A stretch of 44,872 bases of DNA from Arenimonas sp. (lineage in GTDB: Bacteria > Pseudomonadota > Gammaproteobacteria > Xanthomonadales > Xanthomonadaceae), in assembly GCF_022842045.1 (NCBI RefSeq), contig NZ_JALHQI010000019.1:1-44872 (forward strand), read 5' to 3'. The notes under the pieces were generated by a model. That model searched no databases, was not told the origin of the DNA, and saw only the letters and a program-made list of their open reading frames with translations. Below are positions 8,514 through 20,311 of the stretch, in pieces. The position numbers and the translations under genes are program-made. Numbering within the stretch: position 1 is the stretch's first letter; each line of letters starts with the position of its first letter.

Positions 8514-9311
8514 TCAGTGCCCCGCCGCGCGCGACTTGACCATCTTGAGCAGCTGGCGGAAGTAGGTTTCCGGCAGCCAGCGCTTCAGCCGCCAGCGCAT
8601 CGGCTCGCGCTTGGTGGGCAGCACCAGGAACTCGCCGCGCCCGAGCGCCGCGAACACGTGGTCGGCGACCGAGTCGAGCGTGTCGGGCGAGGTGTCCATC
8701 ATCCGCGCCGCGAAGTCCTTGAGCTTGGGGTTGCCCTGCCAGCTCTCGAGCAGGTTGGTGCGGAAGAAGGCCGGGCACAGGACGCTGACGGCGACGCCCT
8801 TGTCGTGCACCTCGGCGCGCAGCTGTTCGGACAGCGCGACCACCGCAGCCTTCGACACGCCGTAGCTCATGATGCTGGGCGCGCCCGCGAGGCCGGCGAA
8901 GCTGGCGGTGTTGACCACGTGGCCGCGGCCGGCGGCGATCATGCCCGGCAGGAACAGGCGGCAGCCGCGCACCACGCTGAGCACGTTGACGTCGAGCACG
9001 GTGCGCCACTCGGCCATCGTGGTCTCGACCATGGCGCCGCCGGTGGCCATGCCGGCATTGTTCACCAGCACGTCCAGGCCGCCCCACTCGCGGGCGACGG
9101 TTTCGTGCACCTGCTCCATCGCCTCGTCGCTGGCGACGTTGGCGGCCATGGTCAGGTGGCCACTGCCGGGCAGCGCGGCGCGGGTGAGTTCGGCGCGCGC
9201 GGCGTCGATGTCGACGCAGGCGACGCGGTCGCCGGCCCTGGCGTAACGCATCGCCAGCGCCTGCCCCAGCCCGCTGCCCGCTCCCGTGATCAGTACCCGA
9301 CGCTGCGACAT
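8514..9311 (-). CDS. SDR family NAD(P)-dependent oxidoreductase
   Basis: This 265-residue classical short-chain dehydrogenase shows the cofactor motif GAGSGLG near residue 10, the NNAG motif (LVNNAGMATGG), the active-site Ser in NTASFAG and the catalytic YGVSK (YxxxK). The C-terminal end (KREPMRWRLKRWLPETYFRQLLKM) is basic and amphipathic, a feature of SDRs thought to sit at membranes. GGGGGAA precedes the ATG. It is the first gene of a two-gene unit with the saccharopine-dehydrogenase-like gene and is divergent from another SDR gene at 9412. The substrate is unknown. Confidence 0.92.
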   Translation of the reverse strand: MSQRRVLITGAGSGLGQALAMRYARAGDRVACVDIDAARAELTRAALPGSGHLTMAANVASDEAMEQVHETVAREWGGLDVLVNNAGMATGGAMVETTMAEWRTVLDVNVLSVVRGCRLFLPGMIAAGRGHVVNTASFAGLAGAPSIMSYGVSKAAVVALSEQLRAEVHDKGVAVSVLCPAFFRTNLLESWQGNPKLKDFAARMMDTSPDTLDSVADHVFAALGRGEFLVLPTKREPMRWRLKRWLPETYFRQLLKMVKSRAAGH

Positions 9312-9411
9312 GGATCGTTCCCCCGGTGTGAGCCAGGCCTCGACGGGGCCTGTGCTAGATTCGGGAGCATACCAAGCCGTACGTCAATCACACGTTCCCG
9401 TGGAGTCCACC

Positions 9412-10173
9412 GTGTCCGATCCGCTTTTCGACCTCTCCGGCAAGACGGCCCTAGTCAGCGGCGCGTCCCGCGGCATCGGCGAGGCCATTGCCCACCTGCT
9501 GGCGGCGCACGGCGCCCACGTCATCTGCACCAGCCGCAAGCTCGAGGGCTGCGAGGCGGTGGCCAGCCAGATCCGCGCCGCGGGCGGCTCGGCCGAGGCG
9601 CATGCGGTGCACGTCGGCGACCCGGCCGCGATCGAAGGCCTGTTCGGGCAGCTCGACGCAGCCGGCCGCGCCGTGGACGTGCTGGTGAACAACGCCGCCG
9701 CCAACCCCTACTTCGGCCCGGCCATCGACATGACGCTGGACGCCTACGAGAAGACCGTGGAGGTGAACCTGCGCGGCTACTTCTGGACCACCGTGCAGGC
9801 CGCGCGCCGCATGAAGGGCCGCGGCGGCAGCATCGTCAACATCGCCTCGGTGAACGCCGAGCGCGCCGCGCCGGGGCAGCTGGTGTACTCGATGACCAAG
9901 GCCGGCATCGTCAACATGACCGAAGGCTTCGCCAAGGAACTGGCGCCGCTGGGCGTGCGCGTGAACGCGGTGCTGCCGGGCCTGACCGACACCAAGTTCG
10001 CTTCGACGCTCACCGGCAACCCCAAGATCATGGCGATGATGCTGCAGCTGATCCCGCTGGGCCGGATGGCGCAGCCGGGCGAGATCGCGCCGGCGGTGCT
10101 GTTCCTTGCCTCACCGGCATCCTCCTACCTCACCGGCGTTTCGCTGCCGGTGGATGGCGGCTACCTGGCCTGA
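9412..10173 (+). CDS. SDR family oxidoreductase, GTG start
   Basis: The 253-residue SDR has all classical motifs: ALVSGASRGIGEAIA (cofactor loop), DVLVNNAAANPYFG, the active-site Ser in NIASVNAE, YSMTK (YxxxK) and the C-terminal FLASPASSYLTGVSLPVDGGYLA typical of complex-type SDRs related to 3-oxoacyl reductases. The frame is open further upstream, but the GTG at 9412 fits best: a GGAG lies six bases before it and the Rossmann fold starts soon after. A GTG four codons upstream is an alternative. The 100 bases between it and the divergent SDR contain no convincing promoter. The next gene, a glutathione transferase, starts nine bases after its stop, so they are likely cotranscribed. Confidence 0.93.
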   Translation: MSDPLFDLSGKTALVSGASRGIGEAIAHLLAAHGAHVICTSRKLEGCEAVASQIRAAGGSAEAHAVHVGDPAAIEGLFGQLDAAGRAVDVLVNNAAANPYFGPAIDMTLDAYEKTVEVNLRGYFWTTVQAARRMKGRGGSIVNIASVNAERAAPGQLVYSMTKAGIVNMTEGFAKELAPLGVRVNAVLPGLTDTKFASTLTGNPKIMAMMLQLIPLGRMAQPGEIAPAVLFLASPASSYLTGVSLPVDGGYLA

Positions 10174-10182
10174 GGTGCGGAC

Positions 10183-10869
10183 GTGATCGACCTTTACTAT
10201 TGGCCGACGCCGAACGGCCACAAGATCACCCTCTTCCTTGAGGAAGCCGGCCTGCCCTACCGCATCGTGCCGGTGGACATCGGGGCCGGCGACCAGTTCA
10301 AGCCGGAATTCCTGGCGATCTCCCCCAACAACCGCATGCCGGCGATCGTGGACCACGCGCCGGCCGACGGCGGCGAGCCGATCAGCGTGTTCGAGTCCGG
10401 TGCCATCCTGCAGTACCTGGCGGATAAATGCGGCCAGCTCCTGCCCCCCGCGGTGCGCGAGCGCAAGGCCGTGCTGGAGTGGCTGTCGTGGCAGCTGGGC
10501 GGCTTCGGGCCGATGCTGGGGCAGAACCACCACTTCACCCGCTACGCGCCCGAGAAGGTGCCTTACGCCATCGAGCGCTACCAGCGCGAGACCGCGCGGC
10601 TGTACGGCGTGCTGGACCGCCATCTCGCCGGGCGCGGGTTCATCGCCGGCGACGCACTGTCGATCGCGGACCTGGCCTGCCACCCGTGGGCGAACGCGCA
10701 TGCCTGGCACCACGTCGACCTGGCCGACTACCCCGAGGTTCGGCGCTGGCATGCCGCGCTGGCGGCGCGGCCCGCATTCGTGCGCGCCTATGCGCTCGAA
10801 CAAACCTACAAGCGTCCCGCCGACATGACCGACGAGATGCGTCGCAACCTGTTTGGGCGCCCCGCCTGA
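10183..10869 (+). CDS. Glutathione S-transferase, Nu-class (YfcG/YghU-like), GTG start
   Basis: This 228-residue protein has an N-terminal thioredoxin-fold domain and a helical C-terminal domain. The opening IDLYYWPTPNGHKITLFLEEAGLPY carries the Thr and Asn positions (PTPNGHK) of Nu-class enzymes such as YfcG, which bind two glutathiones and act mainly as disulfide reductases. NRMPAIVDH and VFESGAILQYLA form the glutathione gamma-glutamyl site, and GDALSIADLACHPW is the usual N-capping motif of the C-terminal domain. The GTG at 10183 is the only sensible start, with a GAGG upstream. It follows the SDR by nine bases, so a shared role in detoxification or redox repair is possible. Confidence 0.92.
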   Translation: MIDLYYWPTPNGHKITLFLEEAGLPYRIVPVDIGAGDQFKPEFLAISPNNRMPAIVDHAPADGGEPISVFESGAILQYLADKCGQLLPPAVRERKAVLEWLSWQLGGFGPMLGQNHHFTRYAPEKVPYAIERYQRETARLYGVLDRHLAGRGFIAGDALSIADLACHPWANAHAWHHVDLADYPEVRRWHAALAARPAFVRAYALEQTYKRPADMTDEMRRNLFGRPA

Positions 10870-10894
10870 ACCCCTGACCGCTCCGGAGCCCACC

Positions 10895-14025
<3,131 letters not shown>

Positions 14026-14045
14026 CCGCCTCCTACAGGGTGGCG

Positions 14046-14825
14046 TCAGCGCGACAGCTGGACGATCGCAGGCGCATGGTCGCTCGGGCGCTCCCAGGTG
14101 CGCGGTTCCCTGTCGATGCTGGCGCCCACGCAACGTTCGCGCAGGGCGTCGCTGACCAGGCACAAGTCGATGCGCAGGCCCAGGTTTCGGCGGAAGCCGG
14201 CGGCGCGGTAGTCCCACCAGCTGAACACGCCACCGTCCTCGTTGTGCAGGCGGTAGCTGTCGTGCAGGCCCAGCGCCAGCAGCCGCTGCAGCGCGGCGCG
14301 CTCGGCGGTGGAAGTGAGGATGCTGGCGTCGTTCCACACCGCCGGGTCGTGCACGTCGCGGTCGTCAGGGGCGATGTTGAAGTCGCCGAGCACGACCATC
14401 CGCGGGTGCGCCTTCATCTCTTCGGCCAGCCAGCCGTGCACGGCGTCGAGCCAGCGCAGCTTGTAGTCGTACTTGTCGGTGCCCACGTCCTGGCCGTTCA
14501 CCACGTACAGGTTGACGATGCGCAGACCGCCGACGGTGGCGGCGATCACGCGCTTCTGCTCGTCCTCGAACCCCGGGATGCCCACCTGCACGTCGGTCGC
14601 CGGCTCGCGCGAGACGATGGCGACGCCGTTGTAGGTCTTCTGGCCGGCGAACACGCTGCGGTAGCCCAGCGCCGCCAGCGCGTCGTCGGGGAAGCGGGCG
14701 TCCTCGAGCTTGGTCTCCTGCAGCGCGACGATGTCGGGCGCGCGCAGCTTCAGCCATTCCTCCAGGTGCGGGAGGCGGACGTTGAGGGAGTTGACGTTCC
14801 AGCTGGCGATCGTGGTCGTATCCAT
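14046..14825 (-). CDS. xthA: Exodeoxyribonuclease III
   Basis: This 259-residue AP endonuclease/3'-exonuclease repairs abasic sites. Motifs of the family are in order: IASWNVNSLNVRL (metal Asn), DIVALQETKLED (catalytic Glu), YNGVAIVSR, IVNLYVVNGQ, MVVLGDFNIAPDDRDVHD (catalytic Asp/Asn), FSWWDYRAAGFRRNLGLRIDLCLVSD and the terminal PSDHAPAIVQL (catalytic Asp/His). Length matches. No Shine-Dalgarno is present; TAGCAT lies six bases before the ATG, suggesting a leaderless message. It marks the left border of the cyanophycin-type uptake locus: the dipeptidase gene ends 46 bases upstream in the same direction. Confidence 0.95.
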   Translation of the reverse strand: MDTTTIASWNVNSLNVRLPHLEEWLKLRAPDIVALQETKLEDARFPDDALAALGYRSVFAGQKTYNGVAIVSREPATDVQVGIPGFEDEQKRVIAATVGGLRIVNLYVVNGQDVGTDKYDYKLRWLDAVHGWLAEEMKAHPRMVVLGDFNIAPDDRDVHDPAVWNDASILTSTAERAALQRLLALGLHDSYRLHNEDGGVFSWWDYRAAGFRRNLGLRIDLCLVSDALRERCVGASIDREPRTWERPSDHAPAIVQLSR

Positions 14826-14831
14826 GCGCGA

Positions 14832-14837
14832 ATGCTA
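14832..14837 (-). promoter_or_regulatory. Predicted -10 element for a leaderless xthA transcript
   Basis: TAGCAT on the minus strand, then six bases (TCGCGC), then the xthA ATG at 14825. It keeps the key TA and final T of the -10 consensus. No -35 is evident. Confidence 0.4.
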
Positions 14838-14870
14838 ACGGTTCGCGCCGCACCCAGCCACGGCGGGGAC

Positions 14871-16019
14871 TCACCCGCCCGTGCGCAGCCGTCCGCCGGC
14901 GACCACGGCCTCGATCGCAAGGGTCCGCGGCGACAGCAGCAGCAGGTCGGCGTCCATGCCCACGGCCAGCCGGCCCTTGCGTCCGAGGCCCCAGATCGCT
15001 GCCGGCGTTGCGGTCAAGGCGGGCAGCACCGCCTCGAGCGCCATGCCGGACTGCTGCACCGCGGACACCAGCGACGCATGCAGGCTGGCCATCGACGCCA
15101 CCTCCAGTCCGAGCAGCCTTCCTTCCGCGTCGAAATGCGGCAGGCTGGCCTGGCCATCGGAACTGAGGCTGATGCGCGCCACCGGATGGCCTGCCCGCAG
15201 CAATTCCACCAGCGCCTCCGCCGCCGGCACTTCGCCCGCCGCCAGCAGGTCCTCGCTGGTGCTGGTGGTGAGGTCGATGCTGCCGCCCCGGGCCAGCCAC
15301 GCCGCCGATTGGTCGAGCAAGGCGCGGTTCCGGTTGAGATGGGTCGGATGCCACTGCGAAGCGGGCACCGCATGCCGGGTGGTGACGTCGTGCAGCAGGG
15401 CCAGGCCCTCCGCGCTGTCGCCAACGTGCACGAGCACCGTGCCGCGCTTGCCGGCGAGCAGGCCGCCCACGCGCGCATCGGCGGCGATTCGCGCCAGCTC
15501 GTCGACATTGGGCTGCGAGCCGCGATGGTCGGCGATGGCGATCTCGCCGACGCCAAGGAAGTCGGGCACCAGCACCAGGTCGTCGCGGACGCTGCCGGTC
15601 AGCGTGCGAACGGGCACCCGGTAGCTGCCGGTCAACGCATAGGCGCTCAGTCCGTGCGCGCCCAGCGCGCGGCAGGAGGCCAGCAGATCGGCGTGGCTGC
15701 GCGTCACGTCGTCGGTGCCCAGCGCACCCACCAGCGTGGTGACGCCCGCCGCGATCGCATCCGCCGGCTGCAGCGCCGGCGTGCGCGTGCCGAAGCCGCC
15801 TTCGCCGCCGCCGCCGCTGACGTGCACCAGCGAGTCCACGAAGCCGGGCACGGCCAGCCGGCCGGCCGCATCAAGCTCGACGACTTCCAGCCCCCGGCCC
15901 GGCTCGATCCGCGGCGCGATCGCGACGATGCGCCCGCCCGCCAGCAGCAGGTCGGCCATGCCCCGGTCCTCGGGCACGTACATCCGCGCGTTGCGCACCA
16001 GCAAGACCGGATCAGGCAT
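14871..16019 (-). CDS. iadA: Isoaspartyl dipeptidase (IadA-like amidohydrolase) with altered metal site
   Basis: The 382-residue protein aligns end to end with E. coli isoaspartyl dipeptidase as I recall it (YVPEDRG, GGGGEGGFGTRTP, LTGSY, TGSVRDD, ADHRGSQPN, VHVGDS, PTHLNRN, LSSDG). It should cleave beta-aspartyl dipeptides in the cytoplasm. Substrate-site residues are kept: Glu73, Tyr133, Arg166, Arg230, Asp288. Two metal-site residues are not. The HxH motif reads L64-V-H66, so the first His is Leu, and the Lys that is normally carboxylated to bridge two metals is Glu159. His198 and His227 remain. This resembles the one-metal arrangement (Glu plus two His) of E. coli NagA. It overlaps the upstream transporter gene by eight bases and is the last gene of the receptor operon. 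Its context suggests beta-Asp-Arg as substrate. Confidence 0.9.
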   Translation of the reverse strand: MPDPVLLVRNARMYVPEDRGMADLLLAGGRIVAIAPRIEPGRGLEVVELDAAGRLAVPGFVDSLVHVSGGGGEGGFGTRTPALQPADAIAAGVTTLVGALGTDDVTRSHADLLASCRALGAHGLSAYALTGSYRVPVRTLTGSVRDDLVLVPDFLGVGEIAIADHRGSQPNVDELARIAADARVGGLLAGKRGTVLVHVGDSAEGLALLHDVTTRHAVPASQWHPTHLNRNRALLDQSAAWLARGGSIDLTTSTSEDLLAAGEVPAAEALVELLRAGHPVARISLSSDGQASLPHFDAEGRLLGLEVASMASLHASLVSAVQQSGMALEAVLPALTATPAAIWGLGRKGRLAVGMDADLLLLSPRTLAIEAVVAGGRLRTGG

Positions 16020-17421
16020 ATCCCACTCCCAGGGCCAGGGCGACGGTGGCCGCCGCCATGGCCATGAACAAAACGAAAAGCCGCCAGATCATGCGCAGCC
16101 ACTCACCCCAGCCAATCCCGGCAACGCCGATGGCGCCCATCATCACCGCCGAGGTCGGCACCACCAGGTTGGTCAGGCCGTCGCCCAGCTGGAAGGCGAG
16201 CACCGCCACCTGGCGCGGCACCTGCAGCAGGTCGCCCAGGCCCGCCATCAGCGGCATGGTGATCGCGGCCTGCGCCGACCCGGACGTGACGAAGAAATTG
16301 AAGACCGACTGGAACACCAGCATGCCCTGCGCCGCGGCCCAGGTCGGCCAGCCCTCCAGCAGGTGGCCGATGCCGTAGAGCAACGTGTTGAGGACGGAGG
16401 GCTGGTGCGGATCGGCGCCGCCCAGCAGCCACAGCATGCCCTTGGCCGCGGCGATCACCAGCGCCACCGGCACCAGCTGCTTCACGCCGTCGGTGAAGGT
16501 TTCAGCCAGCGTGTTGGCATCCATGCGCCGGTCGAGCCAGGCGACGACCGCCGCGAACAGGCCGAGCGCGAAGAACTGCGCCGACAGCTCCGGCAGGTAA
16601 TACTGGCGCTCGGTGACGCCCCAGACGATCCAGGCCACGGTGGCCACGAGCCCCAGCAGGATCACGCGGTCTGCCCAGCCCAGCGCGACGCGCGAGACCT
16701 CCACCGGCGCGTCCGCGCGCGGCCGCCGGTAGCGGCGGGCGTACCAGATCGTGAACGCCAGGCCGGTCGCGGTGAACACCGCCCACATGCCGATGCGGAA
16801 GCCCGCGCCCGACAGCGGCGGCAAGCCGGCGATGCCCTGCGCCACCAGCACGCTGAAGGGATTCATCCAGGACGTGGCGAAGCCGACCTGGCTGGCGAGG
16901 TAGGTGGCCATCACCGCGCATTCGCGCGGCAGGCCCAGGCGATCCACCAGCGGCAGCAGCAGCACGATGAAGGCGATGGTTTCCTCGCCCATGCCGAAAA
17001 CGGCGCCGCCGAGCGAAAACGCCACGAACAGGCTGCCCAGCAACCAGGCCGGACGATCGCCCGTGAGCGAGACCAGCTTCATCAGGCCGCGGTCGACCGC
17101 GCCGGTGGCGCTGACCACCGCGAAGGAGCCGCCGACGATGAGGATGAGGGCGATGACGCCGACCGCGGCGCCGTTGCGCCCGCCCGACACCAGGCCTTCG
17201 AAGAGGAAGTTCAAAAAACCGCGCCCATCCTCGGTGCCGAACAGGACCGAGGTGGGCGCGCCGGGGACCCACGAGAACCGCTCCAGCGCCACCGGGGCAC
17301 CGGGCTCGAACACGCCGGCCGGCACCCAGGGCACCACCAGCGCCGCCAGCAAGGCGATAGCCAGCAGCACCAGGAAGGTATTGACGCCCTTGCCGGACGA
17401 CGCGGGAGCGGGTGTGGTCAA
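16012..17421 (-). CDS. YfcC/DcuC-family inner-membrane transporter, probable TTG start
   Basis: The protein of about 469 residues has 11-12 predicted membrane helices and the layout of the YfcC family (PF03606, C4-dicarboxylate anaerobic carrier-like): a first helix NTFLVLLAIALLAALVVPWVPAG, then GGSFAVVSATGAVDRGL, FGMGEETIAFIVLLLPLV, SQVGFATSWMNPFSVLVAQGIAGLPP, and near the end FNFFVTSGSAQAAITMPLMAGLGDLL and QLGDGLTNLVVPTSAVMMGAIGVAGI. Members are secondary carriers for dicarboxylates, amino acids or peptides. The frame has no ATG or GTG near the true N-terminus; the TTG at 17421, five bases after the receptor stop, is the best start. It overlaps the dipeptidase gene by eight bases. In this operon it would carry beta-aspartyl dipeptides across the inner membrane (inference). 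Confidence 0.85.
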   Translation of the reverse strand: MTTPAPASSGKGVNTFLVLLAIALLAALVVPWVPAGVFEPGAPVALERFSWVPGAPTSVLFGTEDGRGFLNFLFEGLVSGGRNGAAVGVIALILIVGGSFAVVSATGAVDRGLMKLVSLTGDRPAWLLGSLFVAFSLGGAVFGMGEETIAFIVLLLPLVDRLGLPRECAVMATYLASQVGFATSWMNPFSVLVAQGIAGLPPLSGAGFRIGMWAVFTATGLAFTIWYARRYRRPRADAPVEVSRVALGWADRVILLGLVATVAWIVWGVTERQYYLPELSAQFFALGLFAAVVAWLDRRMDANTLAETFTDGVKQLVPVALVIAAAKGMLWLLGGADPHQPSVLNTLLYGIGHLLEGWPTWAAAQGMLVFQSVFNFFVTSGSAQAAITMPLMAGLGDLLQVPRQVAVLAFQLGDGLTNLVVPTSAVMMGAIGVAGIGWGEWLRMIWRLFVLFMAMAAATVALALGVGYA

Positions 17422-17425
17422 AGGC

Positions 17426-20185
17426 TCAATACCGGTAGACGTAGTCGAGGGTGATGAAGCGGCCGAGCGAGTTGTGGTTGTAGTCGTCGAAGTTGCTGGC
17501 CGAACCCAGCGCCCGCGGCGGATCGCGGTCGGCCAGGTTGCGCACCACCAGGCCCAGCGACTGGCGATCGTCGAGGTCCCAGCCGACGCTGGCGTTGAGC
17601 GTAGTCCAGGACCCGATGCGGCGCCCGGCCGGCACGTTCGAGAGCTCGTCGTCATCATAGAAGCCATCGACGTGGTTCGCCCAGAAGCGCGCACTCCAGT
17701 TGCCGCCGCTCCAGGAAATGCCGGCGTTCACCAGCCACTCCGGGTAGCGGAACTCGCCCACGCGTTCGAACAGGCGCACGCCATCGTTGCAGGCACCGGC
17801 GCCGCGCCGGGTGCTGGTGTCGCCCGGCGAGCAGGATTCGCTGCGCTCGAACGAGCGGGTCCAGGTGGCGTCGACGTAGGCGCCGAACTGGCCGGAGGCG
17901 CCTTCGGCGAAGCGATGGTCCAGGCTGATGTCGACGCCGTCGGTGCGCTGCTGGCCGATGTTGATCAGCTGCAGCTGCACGTCCTCGATCGGGTCGCCGA
18001 TGGCGCCGCCGCGGGTGACGATGCCGATCACACCCGGCGGCAGGTCGCCGCGGTCATAGACCAGGCTGGGGTCGGCCAGCGCCTGGCGGAAGAGCTCGAG
18101 CGGGTCGATGTCCACCAGGTCGCGCTGGTCGAAGTTCCAGTAGTCCACCGTCAGCGTGGTGCGGTCGCCGAGGCTGAACACGCTGCCCAGGTACCAGGCG
18201 GTCGAGGTTTCGGCCTCGAGCGCGGGGTTGCCGTAGATCTCCGAGAGGTAACCGTCGTCGCCTTCGAAGCCGCCGCAGAACGTATCGAAGAACTCGCTGC
18301 CCGCCGAGCACGGCAGCGCACCCGAGCTGAGCGAGGTGCCGGCGCCGACCTGGGCCAGCGAGGGCGCGCGGAAGGAGGTGTTCCAGCCGCCGCGGAACAG
18401 CACGGCGTCGCTCACCCGCCAGCGCAGGCCGATGGCCGGGTTCACGTCGCCGCCGAAGTCGTCGTAATGGTCGTAGCGCGCCGCCAGCCGCACGTCGAAG
18501 GTCGCGGTGACCGGCAGGTTGGTTTCGGCATACATCGCCCACTGCGTGCGCGCCGCCTCGACGGCGGTCGAACCGAAGCCATACACCGGCACTTCGCCGG
18601 TATCGCGATCGATCTCGGCCAGCGGAGACGGCTCGTCGGTGATCTTCTCGCGGCGGGCCTCGGCGCCGAAGGCCCAGGCGATGTCGCCGCCGGGCAGGCT
18701 GCCGAAGCTGCCGGCGACCTTGCCGTCCCAGGCGTAGAGCGTGGAGGTGCCGTCGCGCGGCACGCGCTCGCGAACCAGGTCGAGCACCTGCTGCGAATTG
18801 CCGGCTTGCGCGTTGAACGGGTCGTACCACAACCCACCGGCGCCCGGACTGCAGTTGGTGGCACCGTCGGCACACAGTTCGCCGAGCAGGCCGGCGCGGA
18901 TGCGCGCCACGTTGTAGATGCCGGCGATCGCCTCCTGGCGCGATTCGCTGCGCGAGGCCGAGACGGTGGTTTCCCAGTCCCAGTTACCGGCGACGCCGCG
19001 CAGGCCGTTGAGCAGGCGCCAGCTGCGCGTGGTGACCTCGAGCGTGCGCGCGTCGGGGAAGCGGCCGATGCCCACCAGCGCCGTGGTGTCGAAGCCCTGG
19101 TCGATGAAGCGCTGGCGCAGCTCCGCCGGCATGCCCGGGTGGTCGAAGGCGATGAGCTCTTCGGTCCACGGCGCCGGTGAAGAGTCGGCGCGCGATTCAT
19201 TGCGCTGCAGCGCCAGCTCGGCGAAATACTCCAGCCCCCCGTCGAACTCCACCGACAGCGTGCCGTAGCCGCCGAGGGTCTTGAGCTGCGGGTCGGTGGC
19301 GGTGAACGCGTTGCGGTTGACCTCGCAGTACTCGCCGAACCGTCCGACGCCGAACTGGTCCGCGGGGCAGGCGGCCTCGACGATGTCGTCCTGGGCGAAG
19401 TCGAGGTCGTTGAAGCTCGGGTAGATGCCCTGCTGCGACGGCCGCGGCTCGACCGCCGAGATCGCGCGGTCGCGGTCGTACAGGGCATTGCGCTGGAAGG
19501 CATCGACGATCAGCATGCCGCGCACGCGGTCGCGGGCGAAGCCGGCCACGAGGTTCGCGTTCATGCGGCCCTCGTCGGTGCTGCGGGTCGAATCGCCGTA
19601 GCTCGCCGACAGGCGCACGCCCTCGAAGTCGCGCCTGAGGATCAGGTTGACCACGCCGGCGACCGCGTCGGCGCCGTAGATCGCGGACGCGCCGGTGGTC
19701 AGGATCTCGACGCGCTCGATCGCGGCCATCGGGATCGCGTTGATGTCGACGAAGTTCTCGGAGCCGTTCGCGAACGACGAAGCCGCCACGCGGCGGCCGT
19801 TGACCAGGGTCAGCGTGGACGAGGTGCCCAGGCCGCGCAGCGATGCGCCGGCGGTGCCCGCGGGCGCATCGGCCTGCAGCGCGCCGGAATTGGCGGTACT
19901 GAAGTTGCCGGTGCCGCCGCCGGTCTCGGAGACCTGCTTGAGCAGGTCGCCGACACTGGTGGCGCCGAAGGCCTTGATGTCCTCGGCGTCGATCACGATC
20001 ACCGGCTGCGCTTCCTGCAGGTCGATGCCGCGCAGGTTGGAGCCGGTGACGTTGACGGCATCGAGGCGCACGGCCTCGTCGCCGGCCGGCGGCGCCTCGG
20101 CTTCGGCCTGGGACTGGGCGACCGCGACTGGCGCGGCCAGGACCATCGCCACGGCGACGGCGAGCGGTTTGAGCATGGATTTCAT
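17426..20185 (-). CDS. TonB-dependent outer-membrane receptor, putative (iso)aspartyl-peptide or cyanophycin-product uptake
   Basis: The 919-residue protein has a signal peptide (MKSMLKPLAVAVAMVLAAPVAVA), a possible TonB box (VRLDAVNVTGSNL), and a plug domain with IKAFGATSVGDLLKQ, GASLRGLGTSSTLTLVNGRR, PMAAIERVEILTTGASAIYGADAVAGVVNLIL. The 22-stranded barrel domain follows, with FRGGWNTSFRAPSLAQVG and NPALEAETSTAWYLG, and ends in the aromatic DYVYRY expected for outer-membrane insertion. It resembles the large Xanthomonadales receptors with two Cys-containing extracellular loops (AACPADQF, LPCSAGSEFFDTFCGG). The ATG at 20185 follows GGGGGAA. The next two genes (transporter, dipeptidase) follow four bases on and with overlap, so they form one operon. 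The ligand is inferred from neighbours. Confidence 0.93.
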   Translation of the reverse strand: MKSMLKPLAVAVAMVLAAPVAVAQSQAEAEAPPAGDEAVRLDAVNVTGSNLRGIDLQEAQPVIVIDAEDIKAFGATSVGDLLKQVSETGGGTGNFSTANSGALQADAPAGTAGASLRGLGTSSTLTLVNGRRVAASSFANGSENFVDINAIPMAAIERVEILTTGASAIYGADAVAGVVNLILRRDFEGVRLSASYGDSTRSTDEGRMNANLVAGFARDRVRGMLIVDAFQRNALYDRDRAISAVEPRPSQQGIYPSFNDLDFAQDDIVEAACPADQFGVGRFGEYCEVNRNAFTATDPQLKTLGGYGTLSVEFDGGLEYFAELALQRNESRADSSPAPWTEELIAFDHPGMPAELRQRFIDQGFDTTALVGIGRFPDARTLEVTTRSWRLLNGLRGVAGNWDWETTVSASRSESRQEAIAGIYNVARIRAGLLGELCADGATNCSPGAGGLWYDPFNAQAGNSQQVLDLVRERVPRDGTSTLYAWDGKVAGSFGSLPGGDIAWAFGAEARREKITDEPSPLAEIDRDTGEVPVYGFGSTAVEAARTQWAMYAETNLPVTATFDVRLAARYDHYDDFGGDVNPAIGLRWRVSDAVLFRGGWNTSFRAPSLAQVGAGTSLSSGALPCSAGSEFFDTFCGGFEGDDGYLSEIYGNPALEAETSTAWYLGSVFSLGDRTTLTVDYWNFDQRDLVDIDPLELFRQALADPSLVYDRGDLPPGVIGIVTRGGAIGDPIEDVQLQLINIGQQRTDGVDISLDHRFAEGASGQFGAYVDATWTRSFERSESCSPGDTSTRRGAGACNDGVRLFERVGEFRYPEWLVNAGISWSGGNWSARFWANHVDGFYDDDELSNVPAGRRIGSWTTLNASVGWDLDDRQSLGLVVRNLADRDPPRALGSASNFDDYNHNSLGRFITLDYVYRY

Positions 20186-20251
20186 GGTGTTCCCCCGGAC
20201 GGCCGCGGGCGCGCCCGGTGGCGCGGTTGGCGGCGCTGGCTTGGATGTTTT

Positions 20252-20291
20252 CGCCGTCGACGACGGCGGCTCACCGACCCAGGCAGGTCGG
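20252..20291 (-). promoter_or_regulatory. Two inverted repeats in the receptor-gene leader
   Basis: Two short hairpins lie between the 23-codon ORF and the receptor start. One is CCGACC/GGTCGG with a six-base loop (20274-20291). The other is a seven-base-pair stem around GCCGTC/GACGGC with a three-base loop (20252-20268). Neither is followed by a T-run on the minus strand, so they are not obvious terminators; they could be leader structures or protein sites, or simply GC-rich chance. Confidence 0.3.
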
Positions 20292-20311
20292 CGTGGGGCC
20301 CGGGGATGGCC

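Noticed and set aside
9312-9411. TTGACG on the minus strand between the two divergent SDR genes as a promoter -35
   Set aside because: No -10-like hexamer lies at 16-18 bases, so the promoter is not supported.
20252-20268. Stem-loop near TTTTCGCCGTC as an intrinsic terminator
   Set aside because: The T-run precedes the stem on the plus strand and becomes an A-run after the stem on the minus strand, so it fits neither direction.
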